Shown: piece by piece, positions 23,201-35,270 of the stretch
Layout of the letters: the number at the start of each line of letters is the position of its first letter
Numbering within the stretch: the first letter of the stretch is position 1
Origin: Corbicula japonica
Taxonomy: Eukaryota; Mollusca; Bivalvia; Venerida; Cyrenidae
DNA: 64,000 bases
Assembly: GCA_038501625.1 (NCBI GenBank)
Contig: JAZAYU010000113.1
Location: 744,001 to 808,000, forward strand
Direction of reading: 5' to 3'
Notes under the pieces: model-generated
What the model saw: only the letters and a program-made list of their open reading frames with translations
Database searches by the model: none
Told to the model about the DNA's origin: nothing
Position numbers and translations under genes: made by a program

Positions 23201-23724
23201 CATGTACGGGGAGAGTGATCTAGCTTGCTGTTAAGAATGTGCATAAGCACAGCATTAGGACAGTCTGGTGCACAACTATCCCGGGCCATGAGAATGAACG
23301 GCCCAGATATAGGCCGGTCTACAGCACAGCGGCCCAGTCCTCGAGTGTCAACGTCCCATAAATAGACCAATATGGATCATCTAGACGTTCTGTCATTGAT
23401 CAGTGTCACACTGCTCTGACGAACGTCTAGAGACATCGCTATATAAAAAGTCTGACCGACAGGGGGCGCTTTTGTATGGTAAACAAATCCAAAATCAATC
23501 GCGATTTCTAATGAAATTTGTTAACAGTGCTTCAACCGTATTTCTCCCACACTGGGCAAAGTGAAATTAAGGTAATAAGATATCGAGCTACAAAATCAGG
23601 TATATGGTTTATAAACAAATGACGTTTAAGTACTTGCCTACCCGATTTTACATAAATGAATACAAATATATGACTCGCCGTTGCTGCCTTTTCGTGATTA
23701 TGGTATTAGACTGTCACGTTGTAT

Positions 23725-23990
23725 AGGTGGACGGGTGGTCCAGTGGTAACGCGTTGGTCTACAAATCCGGAGGTCGTGAGTTCGAATCCCGAACACGGCA
23801 CTTGAAATTTCTGTAATATACGTCTAGTGTTTCCCACCCAACTTAGTACGGGTTCACTTCCAGCAAAAAGAATTTCAGTGCGTGTATCGGTACTATAAAC
23901 CGGGCACGTTAAAGAATCAGAGGGTCTCTTCGAAAAGAGCTGTGGTTGCCTACCCGGATTCCCTGTATCTGTATCAAAAGCTATCTCTCT
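23725..23990 (+). mobile_element. tRNA-derived SINE of a second family
   Basis: The head reads 'ggtggtccagtggtaacgcg' (A box) and 'gtgagttcgaatccc' (B box) with tRNA-like spacing. It is followed by a body with 'accgggcacgttaaagaatc' and 'ggttgcctacccggattccc'. The conserved 'gggcacgttaaaga' body is widespread in invertebrate SINEs. Confidence 0.72.
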
Positions 23991-24453
23991 ATTATTATCT
24001 GCACCTGTCAGATTTATATCTATATATAGATATATGTGTGTAAATACTCAGTGGTGGTGTTGATATATACTTGTTGATATCATGAATATGATGGTAAGGG
24101 TAACATACGCTGAATACAGCGATCTCCTATAATGCAGGTAAAAGAAAGTGTACATATACAAAAATCCTTATCCTCTGGTGAAGAGGTGTGCTCCTATGAA
24201 TAAAGGAGGAAATTACAGAATACATACATACATATGGTATGGCAGTTGTCATTGTACGGTTATTGATCAAAAAGGGAAGAATACCAAAATCTCTCTAACG
24301 GAAAAATGCAGTTCAGTCAAACTTTGCATAAATAAATCTAATTATGTATGTTTATTATTTATACGTTTAGAAAAGTTAGAACAGTAAAAAATAGTTTGAC
24401 CTGAAAAATATTCCAACATTCTACAGCCAAACACAAAAACAAAGCAACACGTA

Positions 24454-24657
24454 AGGTAGTCTAACTGTAATGATTTCCCGCGCTTTTTTCTCGAATGTCG
24501 GGAATACTCGGTTAACTGTCACTAACAGTCGACAATAATCGATATTGCTTCGGCTACTATCGGCTCTGACGAGTAGCGTCGGAAGTCACCGAAAGCGAGC
24601 CGATGTTTGACGACGTCGCAAATTTATGCGCGGGAAAGCATTACAGTTAAACTACCT
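24454..24657. mobile_element. MITE, TIR aggtagtytaactgtaatg, TA target (copy 1)
   Basis: Inverted ends of about 30 bp (aggtagtctaactgtaatg on the left; aggtagtttaactgtaatg read from the right), each continuing into ttcccgcgc, flanked by TA on both sides. The 204-bp element is non-coding. A partial copy lies in inverse orientation at 56,855-56,980. TA targets suggest a Tc1/mariner-type driver, which is not present in the window. Confidence 0.85.
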
Positions 24658-25244
24658 TAACATCAAATTGAATGCCTTCCTCAGTTTACTTGAACGCGCC
24701 TTTGGGCGCAATCATGCAGTTAAAAATGCGTGCCCCCGTAGGATAATTATGTTTTATCGATTTCCAGCTGACAGGGCGACAGTCTAAAAAATAATTTTCA
24801 CAAGACAACAACGCCGTTCCATACTAATGCCCTAATTACAAGCCTCGTTTTGGAGTGTCTGATTTTTTAACGAACAATGTCTTCAGACGTACTGATCGCC
24901 ATTGCGAAATCAGAGCGTCTGAATGATTGAGACTAAGTCCATGAACGTCAATGGCTCAGAAATAATGAATATGAATATATTATCTCACTAGTCAGATCTA
25001 ATGTTAGTAGGCCAAGTTGTAATTTGTACACTAGATCAATAGTTCTGCCCAAAAGATTTGAATCAGACATGCCTGTTCAATGTTTTCTGCGAATAATTAG
25101 ACATTACAATCACTATAGTCCGATTTTACGATTTGAGCCGTGAATGTACTTTTGTATTTATAGATTTTTGGAATATTCCATGAAATAGGGAAGTTAGATA
25201 TTCCCATCATAGCTCATAATGTTAAAATTGAACACAATGTAGCA

Positions 25245-25335
25245 TAAGGCTTCATGGCCGTGGCCGTAACGCACCAGATTTGTAACTTTTTTGGCATAAG
25301 GGTTATGTGTTCGAATCCCATGAGGGTGATTTATT
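25245..25335 (+). repeat. tRNA-like pseudogene or SINE head
   Basis: 'catggccgtggccgtaacgc' and, 45 bases on, 'gtgttcgaatcccatga' resemble degenerate A and B boxes. No acceptor stem pairing was found. Confidence 0.5.
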
Positions 25336-25734
25336 TTTTCTGTTTCTTTATATCATTTTATTTTCAATAAATTCATGTAGACACCGACAAAAATGCTATT
25401 AAGATCATTAGATGTCGCGATCGAAGCTTACTCAAACACAGTTTTCGGACAATGCTAAAATGTTGCAAATTCGTTTTGCATTTTTTAAATGAAAGTAAGA
25501 TAATGTAATGAAGGTTCCATTTACTACAATTGTTTACAGAACGTCAGGTGTCAGCGCCCCTTCGGTGCAGAGGCTTATGGTGTCACGGCAAGCTGCTCAA
25601 CAAAATATTGTTATAAAAAAGGAATTAATATGAACAAAATTAAAAAGGAATTGCAAAACAATAAATAAAACCATATCATAACAACTAAATTAAAATTATA
25701 AATAGCATATGAAATACAAAAATAAAAAAGTTAC

Positions 25735-25830
25735 TGCTATTGGTTTAGAACTTGCAATGTTTTGCATCACAGCCCGAGTTCCTTACCCACTGAGCTAATA
25801 CATTGTGACACAATATCTGCTTACAGGTTT
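25735..25830 (-). repeat. tRNA-like SINE head fragment
   Basis: The minus strand reads 'tattagctcagtgggtaagg', a good A box, with no convincing B box at the right spacing. Confidence 0.4.
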
Positions 25831-25899
25831 TAATGTCGTATAAGTTAACTTAACGGTAACTGTAAATTTACGCACTTTAACTATTTAGGATTTTAGCAG

Positions 25900-28420
25900 T
25901 GGACTTGTCCGAAAGGTCACAGCTCACGGGTCAAAATCGAACTATAGTTTTGATCAAACTATATGTTGTCATTCCTAAATTTCAATACGCAATAATTTTA
26001 AGAGGTCTTAAGATTGCCACAGTGTGAGCATAATGAAAAATTCATAAAATCTTATCTCGACTGATTTACGCTATCGATTTATCGATTAGTGTGGCATCTA
26101 TTTTCCGTACATATTGGTACTGAAGATATGTACAAAACCAAAACTCAGAAAATTTATGATAGGCTACAAATCTTGCAATCGATGCATTGGATGATAAGGT
26201 TGGTGGAAATTAACATGCGGCCATTTAAATTTTGATTGATATATCCAAAGACGTTAAATGTAAACAAAAACGTACACATTTGCAGTTAAAAGCCAAAAGA
26301 AACAATTCAAATATTGGTATATACCAGAATGCCTGGTTGCTTGCATTTTAACTGAGGGAGTATGGCTCTTAAATGCAATCAGGATCAGCCCCTGCCATGA
26401 TGCAATGTTCGGCTAAAAGTTATCGATATACCTTTCCTAAAATGACAAATGTGGATTCTTGTTACATGATTTACAGGCGCAAATTAATTTGCTCCCGCTG
26501 GTATATTTATCTATCACTTACAGATTGAATTTTATCTATGGCTTTTGTTTGTAAAGGAGATAAGAGTTTCTGGAGGTTTAAATGTTTAAATGTTAGTATT
26601 TATCTCAGTCGCATGTACAAAACGTTTCGAGTACACTTGTAAAACGACTACACTTTTACAACAGACCAGGCCCCGTGGTTATAAAATGTTCATGCCAAAC
26701 TATAAGCATAAAGATAAAAGTCTTTACAGTTATTTGGCAAGTATTCAAATCATTTTAATATCGATAGGCAACTAAAGTCTCAGCCCTCCTGAGATTACTG
26801 TATATAGGGCACTTCAAAAGGAAGGACTTTTCTGAAATTTACATATCCCCCTTCGATTCCCAAATCAAATCTATTAAGCGCAGACCTTTGCCTAATCCCT
26901 TGTGCTCTCAGATTTTAATTCGGTATATGTGCGAACTTGAACTATTGAAACAATCGTAGACAAAACCCGTGTTTAAAAAGTATACATTTCGCAAACTAGT
27001 TACAGTTTACAGTTATTTGAGCATTTGATTTTTACCCGCTTAATCATACTTCTTATAATGCATTACGATGCGAGGAGATGGACCATCCGAAGTAAAAATG
27101 TGAAATATGCATATCAGGAATGGCCACATCCAGCAGACACAGTAAGAAAACATCAAGGACTATTGACGAAGGAGTACGGATGTTTTCGGCTTTTTCCAGT
27201 GGATATACAGTTGTGTTCACTTTTCTTGACTAGACTTGTTCTTAGATATCAGATATATTATTGATGTTAATATAATGCTAAGAATAATACAAAATCTGAA
27301 ACTTCTAATATCGCCGAATGAACGTAAAACTATTTGATTATGGCATATGTATTCAAAAGGCTGAGAAAAACGCATTTTTTAATTCGAATAAAAATCGTAA
27401 TAAATAAATAAATCATTATAAAAAGTGCATGAATGATTTACTATAACAAAGCTTGGTCCTGACAAGATAATATAGTATCTCGGTAACGAAGAACTTTGAA
27501 TGCCTTTTTTCGTTGTTAACAAGTATTATTTTTCTTAAACAAAACCTCCAACTTTGCTAGGAGATTAAAGCCCCACATCAAAACATATGTACTAAAAAGT
27601 GAAATATGCATAAAATTTATTAGATACTGCCATACTCAGATGTGTGACTTTTTTAACCAAACCAACCCGAACTCAAATTAATACAATCTGCAGAGGGCGT
27701 TAGACAGAATTATTTCAAAATTATTTGAAATATCATAACGATATTTTACATGATTAACATGGATGTAGCTTAATAATAGGTCAAAATTAATTCTGCGTTA
27801 TTCTTAAATAAGCACATGTGTACGTAAATTTGAAATTAACAAGTTAAACAATCTTATAATTGGAATTCTGTTATGACATTTTTGTGTTTGAGAATTATTT
27901 CCATTCTCGATTTTTACGTATATTTTATTTAAACCAACCAAAAATTGCTTTGCGCGATAAGTCTGGAGTCGCTGTAATTTCAAACCCTACAAGATCGTAA
28001 CTATCCGTCAGTTTCCACCATACAGACCTAAATTTGAGTCTCATGTTGGCGTTCAATGTAATTTTTTATATATACAAATGATAATATTCATTATTCTATA
28101 TTCCTCTATTGATAAAGAACAATCACTGACATGACACTCTTCTTCTACTTAATGTTAAGTTGTTGTCCTTGTTCAATTAAGTGAAGTTCCAACCATTGTA
28201 CAAAGGTACACGTACTGATTTTAAATTGTTACCATAGTCTTGTCAAACATAAAACAATCATTATTTAATGATCCAAAGCTCACTTTAACTTATTAAAAGT
28301 GTCTTTTGAAACAATGCGATGTACGAAACAAATATCTGAAGCAGAATTGGAAAAAAAGGATAACATCAAAATAAATACTTGTCTTTAAAACGCAAGTCAC
28401 ACATCAATTGTTTTCTCCTT
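25900..28420. other. No gene recognised between units A and B
   Basis: AT-rich sequence. The stretch 27,090-27,150 is an inverted copy of the 'gatatgcatatttcac' repeat at 41,040-41,130 and 53,520-53,610. The segment around 26,320-26,405 resembles the dispersed repeat at 4,556. Nothing else could be assigned. Confidence 0.4.
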
Positions 28421-28430
28421 CAAGTTCTTG

Positions 28431-30292
28431 TCACTGCACAGATTGGCGGTTTGTGTATATGGCATAAAGAAGTAAACATATGAGTAGCTTGGCAGCATTG
28501 TTTGTTGGTCGGACATAGAGGGATAAAGCATAGCATTGTAACGCCTCTGTATGTCTGTTTGTTTGCTGGAAGCACTGGCCTAGAATATTTAGGGCTGTTT
28601 CTTTGTGCCCGAGGTTTTTTGTTGTGTGAATGGATCTGATAAGGCTGATCATTGCTTGTCTCTGCTCATCATATCGCTGGAGATGACCGTAAGTCTTGTA
28701 CTGCAGAAAGTAGAGATAAGGGAGAGAATCGACCACTGCCAAGTCCATCCACAAGTCTAAAAAATCATCTCTTTGTGCTCGGTCCTCTTGTGTAGACCTA
28801 AACATCTCGTACTGCAATTCCGAAGGCTGACAGTGGACTTCCTCTGGGATGAACCTAACACAGTATGCTACACTTTGTCGTATTGAAAGTTCATTGTGGC
28901 TGTTAGAATAATTTTTAAATCTTTCTGAAACTAAAGTTCCTCCTTGATCATAGCAATCACATATAGCTTCTACTAGACCTTGATCATAGATCTCAGCTAT
29001 ATTGCCCAGGATTGTTTCTGTTGTAATAAAGTCACCAACACAGTAGTAAACTGAAGCTAGCTTCAGTCTGCTGGATGCAACATCGGAGTTCAGTGCCAGT
29101 GGCAGCCAGTTAAGAGCCTCGGGTGATACATAATGGTTGTTGTATATGTCTCTTGATGCTATCACAGATCCCAGTGAGGAGCATAACAGTGGTGTCAGCA
29201 GGCGAGATGCTACTTGCTCTAAATAACTTCCACGATGGTTAAGCTTTACCAAAGTGGTTATAATTTCATTGAAGCTATTCTTTCCTGATACAATTGACAC
29301 GAGAAGAACCCAGTGTATGACACTTACCTCGATAGCCAGGTCATAAAACAAGTCTCCTGAAATGTCTCTAGATTTATCATGTGAAATGTCTCGTACAATG
29401 GCACAGGAAATAGGAATATTCAGTCGAGTGCGAAATCTATTGCCTATATCATCTATCTCTATATCAAGGAAAGCGCGACCATGTGTTTCATATATAAATT
29501 GTACTTTTTTCAACAACCAACTTTTGACTTCTGCTGAAATTTTATGTGCCATTAAGTTATTTTCATGTATTATGAAATGTGGACAATGTCCTTTCAATAT
29601 ACTTCTTTTTAGCTGATGAAGAACAAATGAGAACATAGAAAGTAAGTTGCGAGAACACCATTTGCTAGGATGAGTTTTTCCTATGCATAGTAGCAGTATA
29701 TTTTTACACATAAAGCTTGAAAGTGGTTTTTCTTGGGGATGTTTTAGATGTGTTTTCAATAATAATTTCAACATAATGTAACAATGTAACTGTACGATGT
29801 TCATGTTAAAAATGAGACATCTCTCTGCATGGGAGGTGGATATTCTCCACTCTGTCTCTTGAAAAGAACTGTTCTTTCTTCCCACAGGAACAACAAAACA
29901 AGGATTGGCTTCTATATATATTTTCATATCTTGTGAAAGCTTTCCTTGTTCCGTCTGTTGCTGTAACCAAGCGCTTTAGCATATCGGCAATGATTTAAAT
30001 GGAAAGGCAATGACATAATCTTGATCACAAAATCCTTTTGATGAATGTGTTCCTGCAGGGCCATTTTTAACTGATCCATATTTTGTGAGAACTTTGTCCA
30101 TGCAAGTGTTTTTCAGCAATACTTTGTGCCCCTTGTACCTAACATAATTTTCATAAGGTATCTCTGTGACAGCAGTAGGCACATTGTCATATAGCCGCTG
30201 TAGCATACAGTAACCAGGAGGAGTGGTCTCCTCCTGAAACATAAGCAGATTTCTTTGGCCTGGCTCCCACTCCGCCCAGTCCTGTATCACAC
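28431..30292 (-). pseudogene. Mab-21-like gene, unit B (3' part; one nonsense codon)
   Basis: This is collinear with unit D from the segment VIQDW to the identical-type end TNRQSVQ plus TGA. The frame is continuous over about 620 codons except for a single TAA at 29,976-29,978 (D has Leu in FLSTWL; B has stop in IC*SAWL). The C-terminal Mab-21 signature (EWRISTSHAERC, CYIMLKLLLKTHLK, LSSFMCKNILLL) and the TPR-like end are intact. The start, the GS and the D-x-D are absent here; they are found in unit C 4.56 kb upstream. B therefore looks like the 3' part of an interrupted gene. If an exotic intron removed the gap, the TAA would still truncate it. Confidence 0.88.
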
Positions 30293-30473
30293 AAGTTTTA
30301 GCTTTCCAAAAAGCTAGTCGGTCATTAGCCAATCAATTAAAAGAATAAGTAGGTATGTATTCGTTCATGTATTTACTTTTGGACCAATGTAAGTCAATGA
30401 TATGGCCAGTTTTCTGTCGATCAAAGTCACACAGACTGTATCTGACAAACTAATTGTGAATTTAGTTGATGTT

Positions 30474-30540
30474 TCAAGTTTCAAGTTTATTTCCATTTAC
30501 ATTTCTCTGTATGTACAAACATAAACAAGAGAACATATAA
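30474..30540 (-). repeat. LINE-type 3' tail with cttgaaa repeats
   Basis: The minus strand ends ...ggaaataaacttgaaacttg aaac, that is AATAAA followed by short tandem cttgaaa units. This is a common 3' end of LINE and LINE-mobilised SINE elements. No coding part of that element is visible next to it. Confidence 0.5.
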
Positions 30541-32319
30541 ACATTGTACAATTCTGTTACTTTAAAGCATGCAAACAAAGTTGAACGGCTGATGTTTGAT
30601 TTATTGAAACATGAAGAATACGTGTACGGGCTAAAGGCGTCAATATAAATAATCATGTCTCTAGTAGACGTAATTTATTTTTTTTCAGGACGTGTAGAAA
30701 TAATTACGTTGTTTAAGCACCAGCGAATCTGATGAATATGTTACATTAACGCGAATGCTCAAAGAGGTACCATAGAACTTTCCACAGTTGATACTAATTT
30801 GTACATTGAGAGAAAAGCCACGCTTATAATATTCAGTATTCATTACCAACATTCATAAAATGTAGTTTTAGTTGGTTCAGCAGATCTCGTCAAACTTGAA
30901 GTTGACGAGCGTTAAAAGACAGTAAACAATAAATTAGGATGCTGATGCATTTATTACTTTCACTTAAGCTTTATGCTGCTATTATCTTTTGTTTTTGTTT
31001 GAACGATTTTCTGTAAAACTATTAAAGGAACTCAAGAAGCACTATTTGTATTTAAATTAATCTATCATCATAAAAATTGTCGTTATGCCACTGTTCTGAA
31101 AACAACTTTTTCTTTACTTTAAAGGCTGGTTTTGCATTCCTTGCAGTATATTCTAGTAGATCGCCCTTACATAGACATGATAGTGCTTGTGTTGTCTACC
31201 TTACTGTACTTGTCAAAATAATGTTATCGTTTAGTATCCCAAGACCGAAATCAGATCCGTTATATTGCATGTGTATGGGGAAACAGTCATTGGGGTCACG
31301 AGCATCCCCGGAAATCTTTTACAAGTAAAACTCAATTTGGATTGCAACTGCGACGAGTCCAACCGTTCACTATAGACCCCATGAAGAGAACGCATAGATA
31401 TATGCGGTTTTGAGAGAGAATATGGGAATCAAAATAAATCAATTCGTATTTCGTTAATAATGCATATATTCAAGGGCAAGTTTTGAACTTTATGGCGGCG
31501 AAAGTTTTGTAATGTAACATAAATTAAATAGTTAAAGTTTAAATGATAAAAATACAGAAGCACGTATAGAATGGTTACCAAGTTTCTATTTCAAAACAAT
31601 CGTTTAAGTTGTTTTGTTTTCTTAAAATAGATTAAAAGGTCAATTTGAAAACCACCGAAGACGAAAAATGTGAAAATATTACAGGCTCGATTTCATTGAG
31701 CCTGTTAAAGACTTTAAAGCATATCAAAAACATAAAATACCGCATCGTAATTAGAGCTCCAACTTGGATATCAAAAGGACAGGGAAATAGATAGATCTAA
31801 AAAAAACATGGTAGTTTTTGTGCAACAAGCTCAAAACGAGGCACTTTTATGCAAATCTTTGAGAAAGAGCATAATACATGTATATAAATGTCCCTGTAAA
31901 TGAGTAATTGCGAATAAAAGATAAAATGTAATGTTAATAACTAATGAAGACATTGGTAGTCATCAAACCAACTAGGTTTAAACTCTCGCATCTCAGGTTA
32001 TTTCAATAGTGCGCTCGTGAAATGCAAAAGAGTGTAATTATAGATTGAAATTATATTTCAACAAACTTGACTAACTAAGTACTTGCAACTGAGGTAACGT
32101 GTCACCATTTATCCTATAAATTGATATCAGACAAGATCAATAAACAAAATCATTATTGATGCTTCCACGCTGAATGTGTAATCATAACCTCATGTGGCCA
32201 TCCTAGTCGTTTATCTCTCTCGTCCGCAGCTTATTGGTCGTATTGATGACTGTCTTTTAGCGTAGCGCCGCCCAATTGACTACACTTATGATATTAGATA
32301 AAAATATTGCCCATGCTGA

Positions 32320-32545
32320 TCCCCTATGTTTACTTTAAACAATGGCAATGACACATTCGCTAAACCTCCGGTATCTTCTGATAACATTCACCAAATTTGC
32401 ACTGGAAATCGCAAACAAATGGCAAAATCGCTGATCCCCCCTTTTTTTTTACTTTAAACAATGATCACCTCACTTCGCTAAACTTCCGTTAACTTCTGAG
32501 AACATTCGCAACATTTGCACTGGAAAGCGCAAAAAGCAATATCTC
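32320..32545. repeat. Local direct duplication, two units of about 110 bp
   Basis: Both units contain 'tactttaaacaatg', 'ttcgctaaac.tccg', 'cttctga.aacattc' and 'atttgcactggaaa.cgcaaa'. The second unit is offset by about 120 bases and has a t-rich expansion in front. Confidence 0.75.
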
Positions 32546-34848
32546 TCTTTAAAAGACAATATTTTGACAATTAAGCAAGTTCTGAGCATTCGTTTCCTCC
32601 TAAATGCTTGTTTAAAACATCTCCTCGTTTACTAGAAGCCTCTACTGTTTCACGACCGTATGTTTGGTGATTTATACCACAAGAAAGAAATTTTTAAAAT
32701 TAACACATGGGTAGAAGTGTTCATCAATTTTCAAAGTCAATGCATGGACATGAGTTTTTTTGAAACCCGCATAATGTCATCTAACATGGCATACACTGAA
32801 ATTGACATCATTAAAACTAACAAACAAAAACAGGAAAATGTGCGAGAACCACCAATATTACATGTTTAAGTCCAGCATTCTAACGAAATTGTTGAAGATC
32901 AGAATAGTAAATTTAATAATTTGAGTCCCTGTCAGGGTGCTCATCCCCCCACCCTAGGACAGTGACGAAATTTTGTTGTTGAACTCTAGATTTTGGAATA
33001 CACTTTTGGTTTAAAGTGTATGCTAATGACCGACTAGCTTTTTGTAAACTTTTGTTTACAGACAGCCTTTCCCGCAAAAGTTGGAGCGTGCTCGATTGGA
33101 AATTCCGACATTTAGAACAGGGAGAACTCCAATCGAGTGCGTCGGAACTGTGTTCTGGCAGCGTTCTACCCATTCCATCGAAATAGGTGGTGTGAATCGG
33201 TCAGTGTTTTATACTGCACCAAACTGAAATATTTTTAGATACTGTTTTTTTGCTATAAAATAAGATAACGGTTACATTTCAGTACTATGCCAAGAATTTC
33301 ACCAACATAAATACCAGAAATAGTGTTATTTTTCAGTAAATTATAAATAGTGCTTTTTGTTGACTGATCTAAAATCTAGGAAAACTTAGTTGAACTATGA
33401 AGTATGGCTTATTAAGACCATTAGGAGTTCTTTAGACTTCAAAAGATATAATAAACATGCAATTATGTAACACTTTTTATAAAAACTTATCATGATTCTG
33501 TTCCGACATCCAATCTCACTCGTTTGGCAGATTCTTAGACTCTTTCTCCGTCGTTATCAGAAAATAAACGACTGTTGTAAACCAAAAAACTAGAGGCCTC
33601 TGATTGGCTTCTGGATTACGTCAAGCCTGTTCTCTGTATCTATTTAAAAAAAATTTCTCCAGCTTCTTATCAACTAAGCCTATTGCTCATTACAATAATT
33701 CAACATAACACTTGATTAAAGAGTAAATATAAACCATTTGTAAAAAAGAAAAGAAGAGGTACAGCTTATAATGTATTAAACCAGCATCTAGAAGGTGTAA
33801 ACGTCGCCCTGAACGACAGGATATGGCAAACAGTGTGCAGAATTTGTGCAACTCGAATGGTTAACATTTAAACCCCCGACGCACTACGCCAGCAGTGGTT
33901 ACAAGCGTCGTAACAACACAGATACAGATCTCATCATAATATGCATTCCAAACATATGAATGGCAATAAATCAGTGACCGACATTTAAGTGGCATCAAAT
34001 TGCTATCAGCAACTCTGCTTTGATAACGGTAAACATACATCTTGTAATATGATTCCGAGTTCGTTGTATTTTTAAATCTAACACCAACTGGTGTTGTTAA
34101 TCTCCAGCAGCAGTATGTACTTTACTTGCAAGCTTGGGGAATACCGCCTATTTTAAACCTCGAGGAAAGATAACTGAAGCTCGCTAAGGATTCTCTGGCG
34201 ACTATAATCGCCAGACAAAATTGGTTTACTAAGTACGGTCGCTGTCTGCTGAAAGTACAGACATGCGCAGTGAAACAGTCAAGCAGATTCTGTGGAAGAG
34301 TCGGAATTTGATTCTGGCACAGTTCCGACAGCCCAATCGAGCACGCCCGGATATTCATTAGCCTCTAAAAAAACATAAACGATGTCTTGCTTTTGACCAA
34401 CAAAATCAATATAACGGATTGAATCTATTTCATATATGTGATCATCCTGAACAGTTGTTTGAATCAAATAACGTAACAGTTCAATTTATACACAAATAAT
34501 ATTTTGCTATGAAGGTTTTCATCACGTGACTTTCTAAAAAAAGACGCATAACATTTTTTCTACACCTTGTAGAAAATACAACACACGTATGTTTATATAA
34601 TTTAACATGTCGTTATATATCGGCTCAATTTCTGATTTGATGTTACTACAACGTTCAGATATTGTTTCATCAACATTTAGAAGACTTTTCTTGCAAATAG
34701 GGGGAACGGAATAGCATTCCCAAGCTCTAGACGGGCGGCTTTGTCTAAAGTGACCACGTCCGGTGCCGCTGTTAACCGGTGTTACCCTTCAAAGTTCAAG
34801 TTTGGTCCATTATAATATGTCGGTCATCAGGATGACCGACAATTACAA

Positions 34849-35096
34849 CTATGGTTGCAAATTAAATTGTCAGTGTCAGAGAGCATACCTCGTGTCGTTG
34901 TGCCCTCTGACTGGCTACCAAAGTAATTACGTGACCCTTTCAATCCCCTCAGTCTATATGAGATAGTTTCTAGAGACTCACACAGCAGAATTGTCCTCCT
35001 CCTCTTAAGGATCATCCTCTCATTAACGCCAATCTCCTCCAGCACTCTGGTTAACTTCAGGGAAATGTCAGGATAAAACTCTGGTACATGAAACAT
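34849..35096 (-). pseudogene. Mab-21-like gene, unit C (5' part, nucleotidyltransferase motif)
   Basis: It starts MFHVPEFYPDISLKLTRV and runs in frame through LEEIGVNERMILKRRR, then YFGSQSEGTTTRGMLSDTD, so it keeps the GS dipeptide and D-x-D metal-binding pattern. Homology to A and D ends after NLICNHS, exactly where unit B begins. The start is supported by the conserved acceptor tttctttttag three bases upstream and the same MFHVPE start in A and D. Alone it can encode only about 80 native residues plus a short read-through tail. Confidence 0.85.
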
Positions 35097-35164
35097 TTCC
35101 TAAAAAGAAACAAATATTGTTCATTATTGATCATACAATCATAAACATATCATATGTATCTATA

Positions 35165-35240
35165 ATAGGATATCAGTGTCAGAGAACAGACGTGGTATTG
35201 TGGTGCCCTCTGACTGGCTTCCCAAGTAATAGTTAGATTA
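35165..35240 (-). pseudogene. Intronic relic with intact GSQSEGTT...DTD frame, unit C
   Basis: The minus strand reads NYYLGSQSEGTTIPRLFSDT then DILL without a stop. It is a second copy of the nucleotidyltransferase signature about 75 bases upstream of the start codon of unit C, in the same orientation. The transposon at 35,271 lies just beyond it. Decayed equivalents sit in A and D. Confidence 0.75.
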
Positions 35241-35270
35241 GTTAAAGCAGTCTAGTTACTACATGTATGT

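Larger units (their letters stand above)
30293..34848. other. 4.56-kb interruption between the two halves of a Mab-21-like copy
   Basis: To its left lies the 3' homology (unit B), to its right the 5' homology (unit C), with essentially nothing of the gene lost. Inside are a LINE-like tail at 30,474-30,500, a 23-bp inverted pair (30,307-30,329 and 33,022-33,044), a local duplication at 32,320-32,540 and related repeats at 33,050-33,180 and 34,260-34,370. No coding sequence was recognised. It may be a composite of insertions or, less likely, a gained intron. Confidence 0.7.

Noticed and set aside
23725..23800. Functional tRNA gene
   Set aside because: tRNA-like boxes continue directly into a SINE body with the conserved gggcacgttaaaga block.
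30293..34848. Ordinary intron joining units C and B
   Set aside because: The good donor (gag|gtatgc at about 34,890) would remove the D-x-D motif, unit D and A have no intron here, and unit B still carries a stop; kept as interruption.
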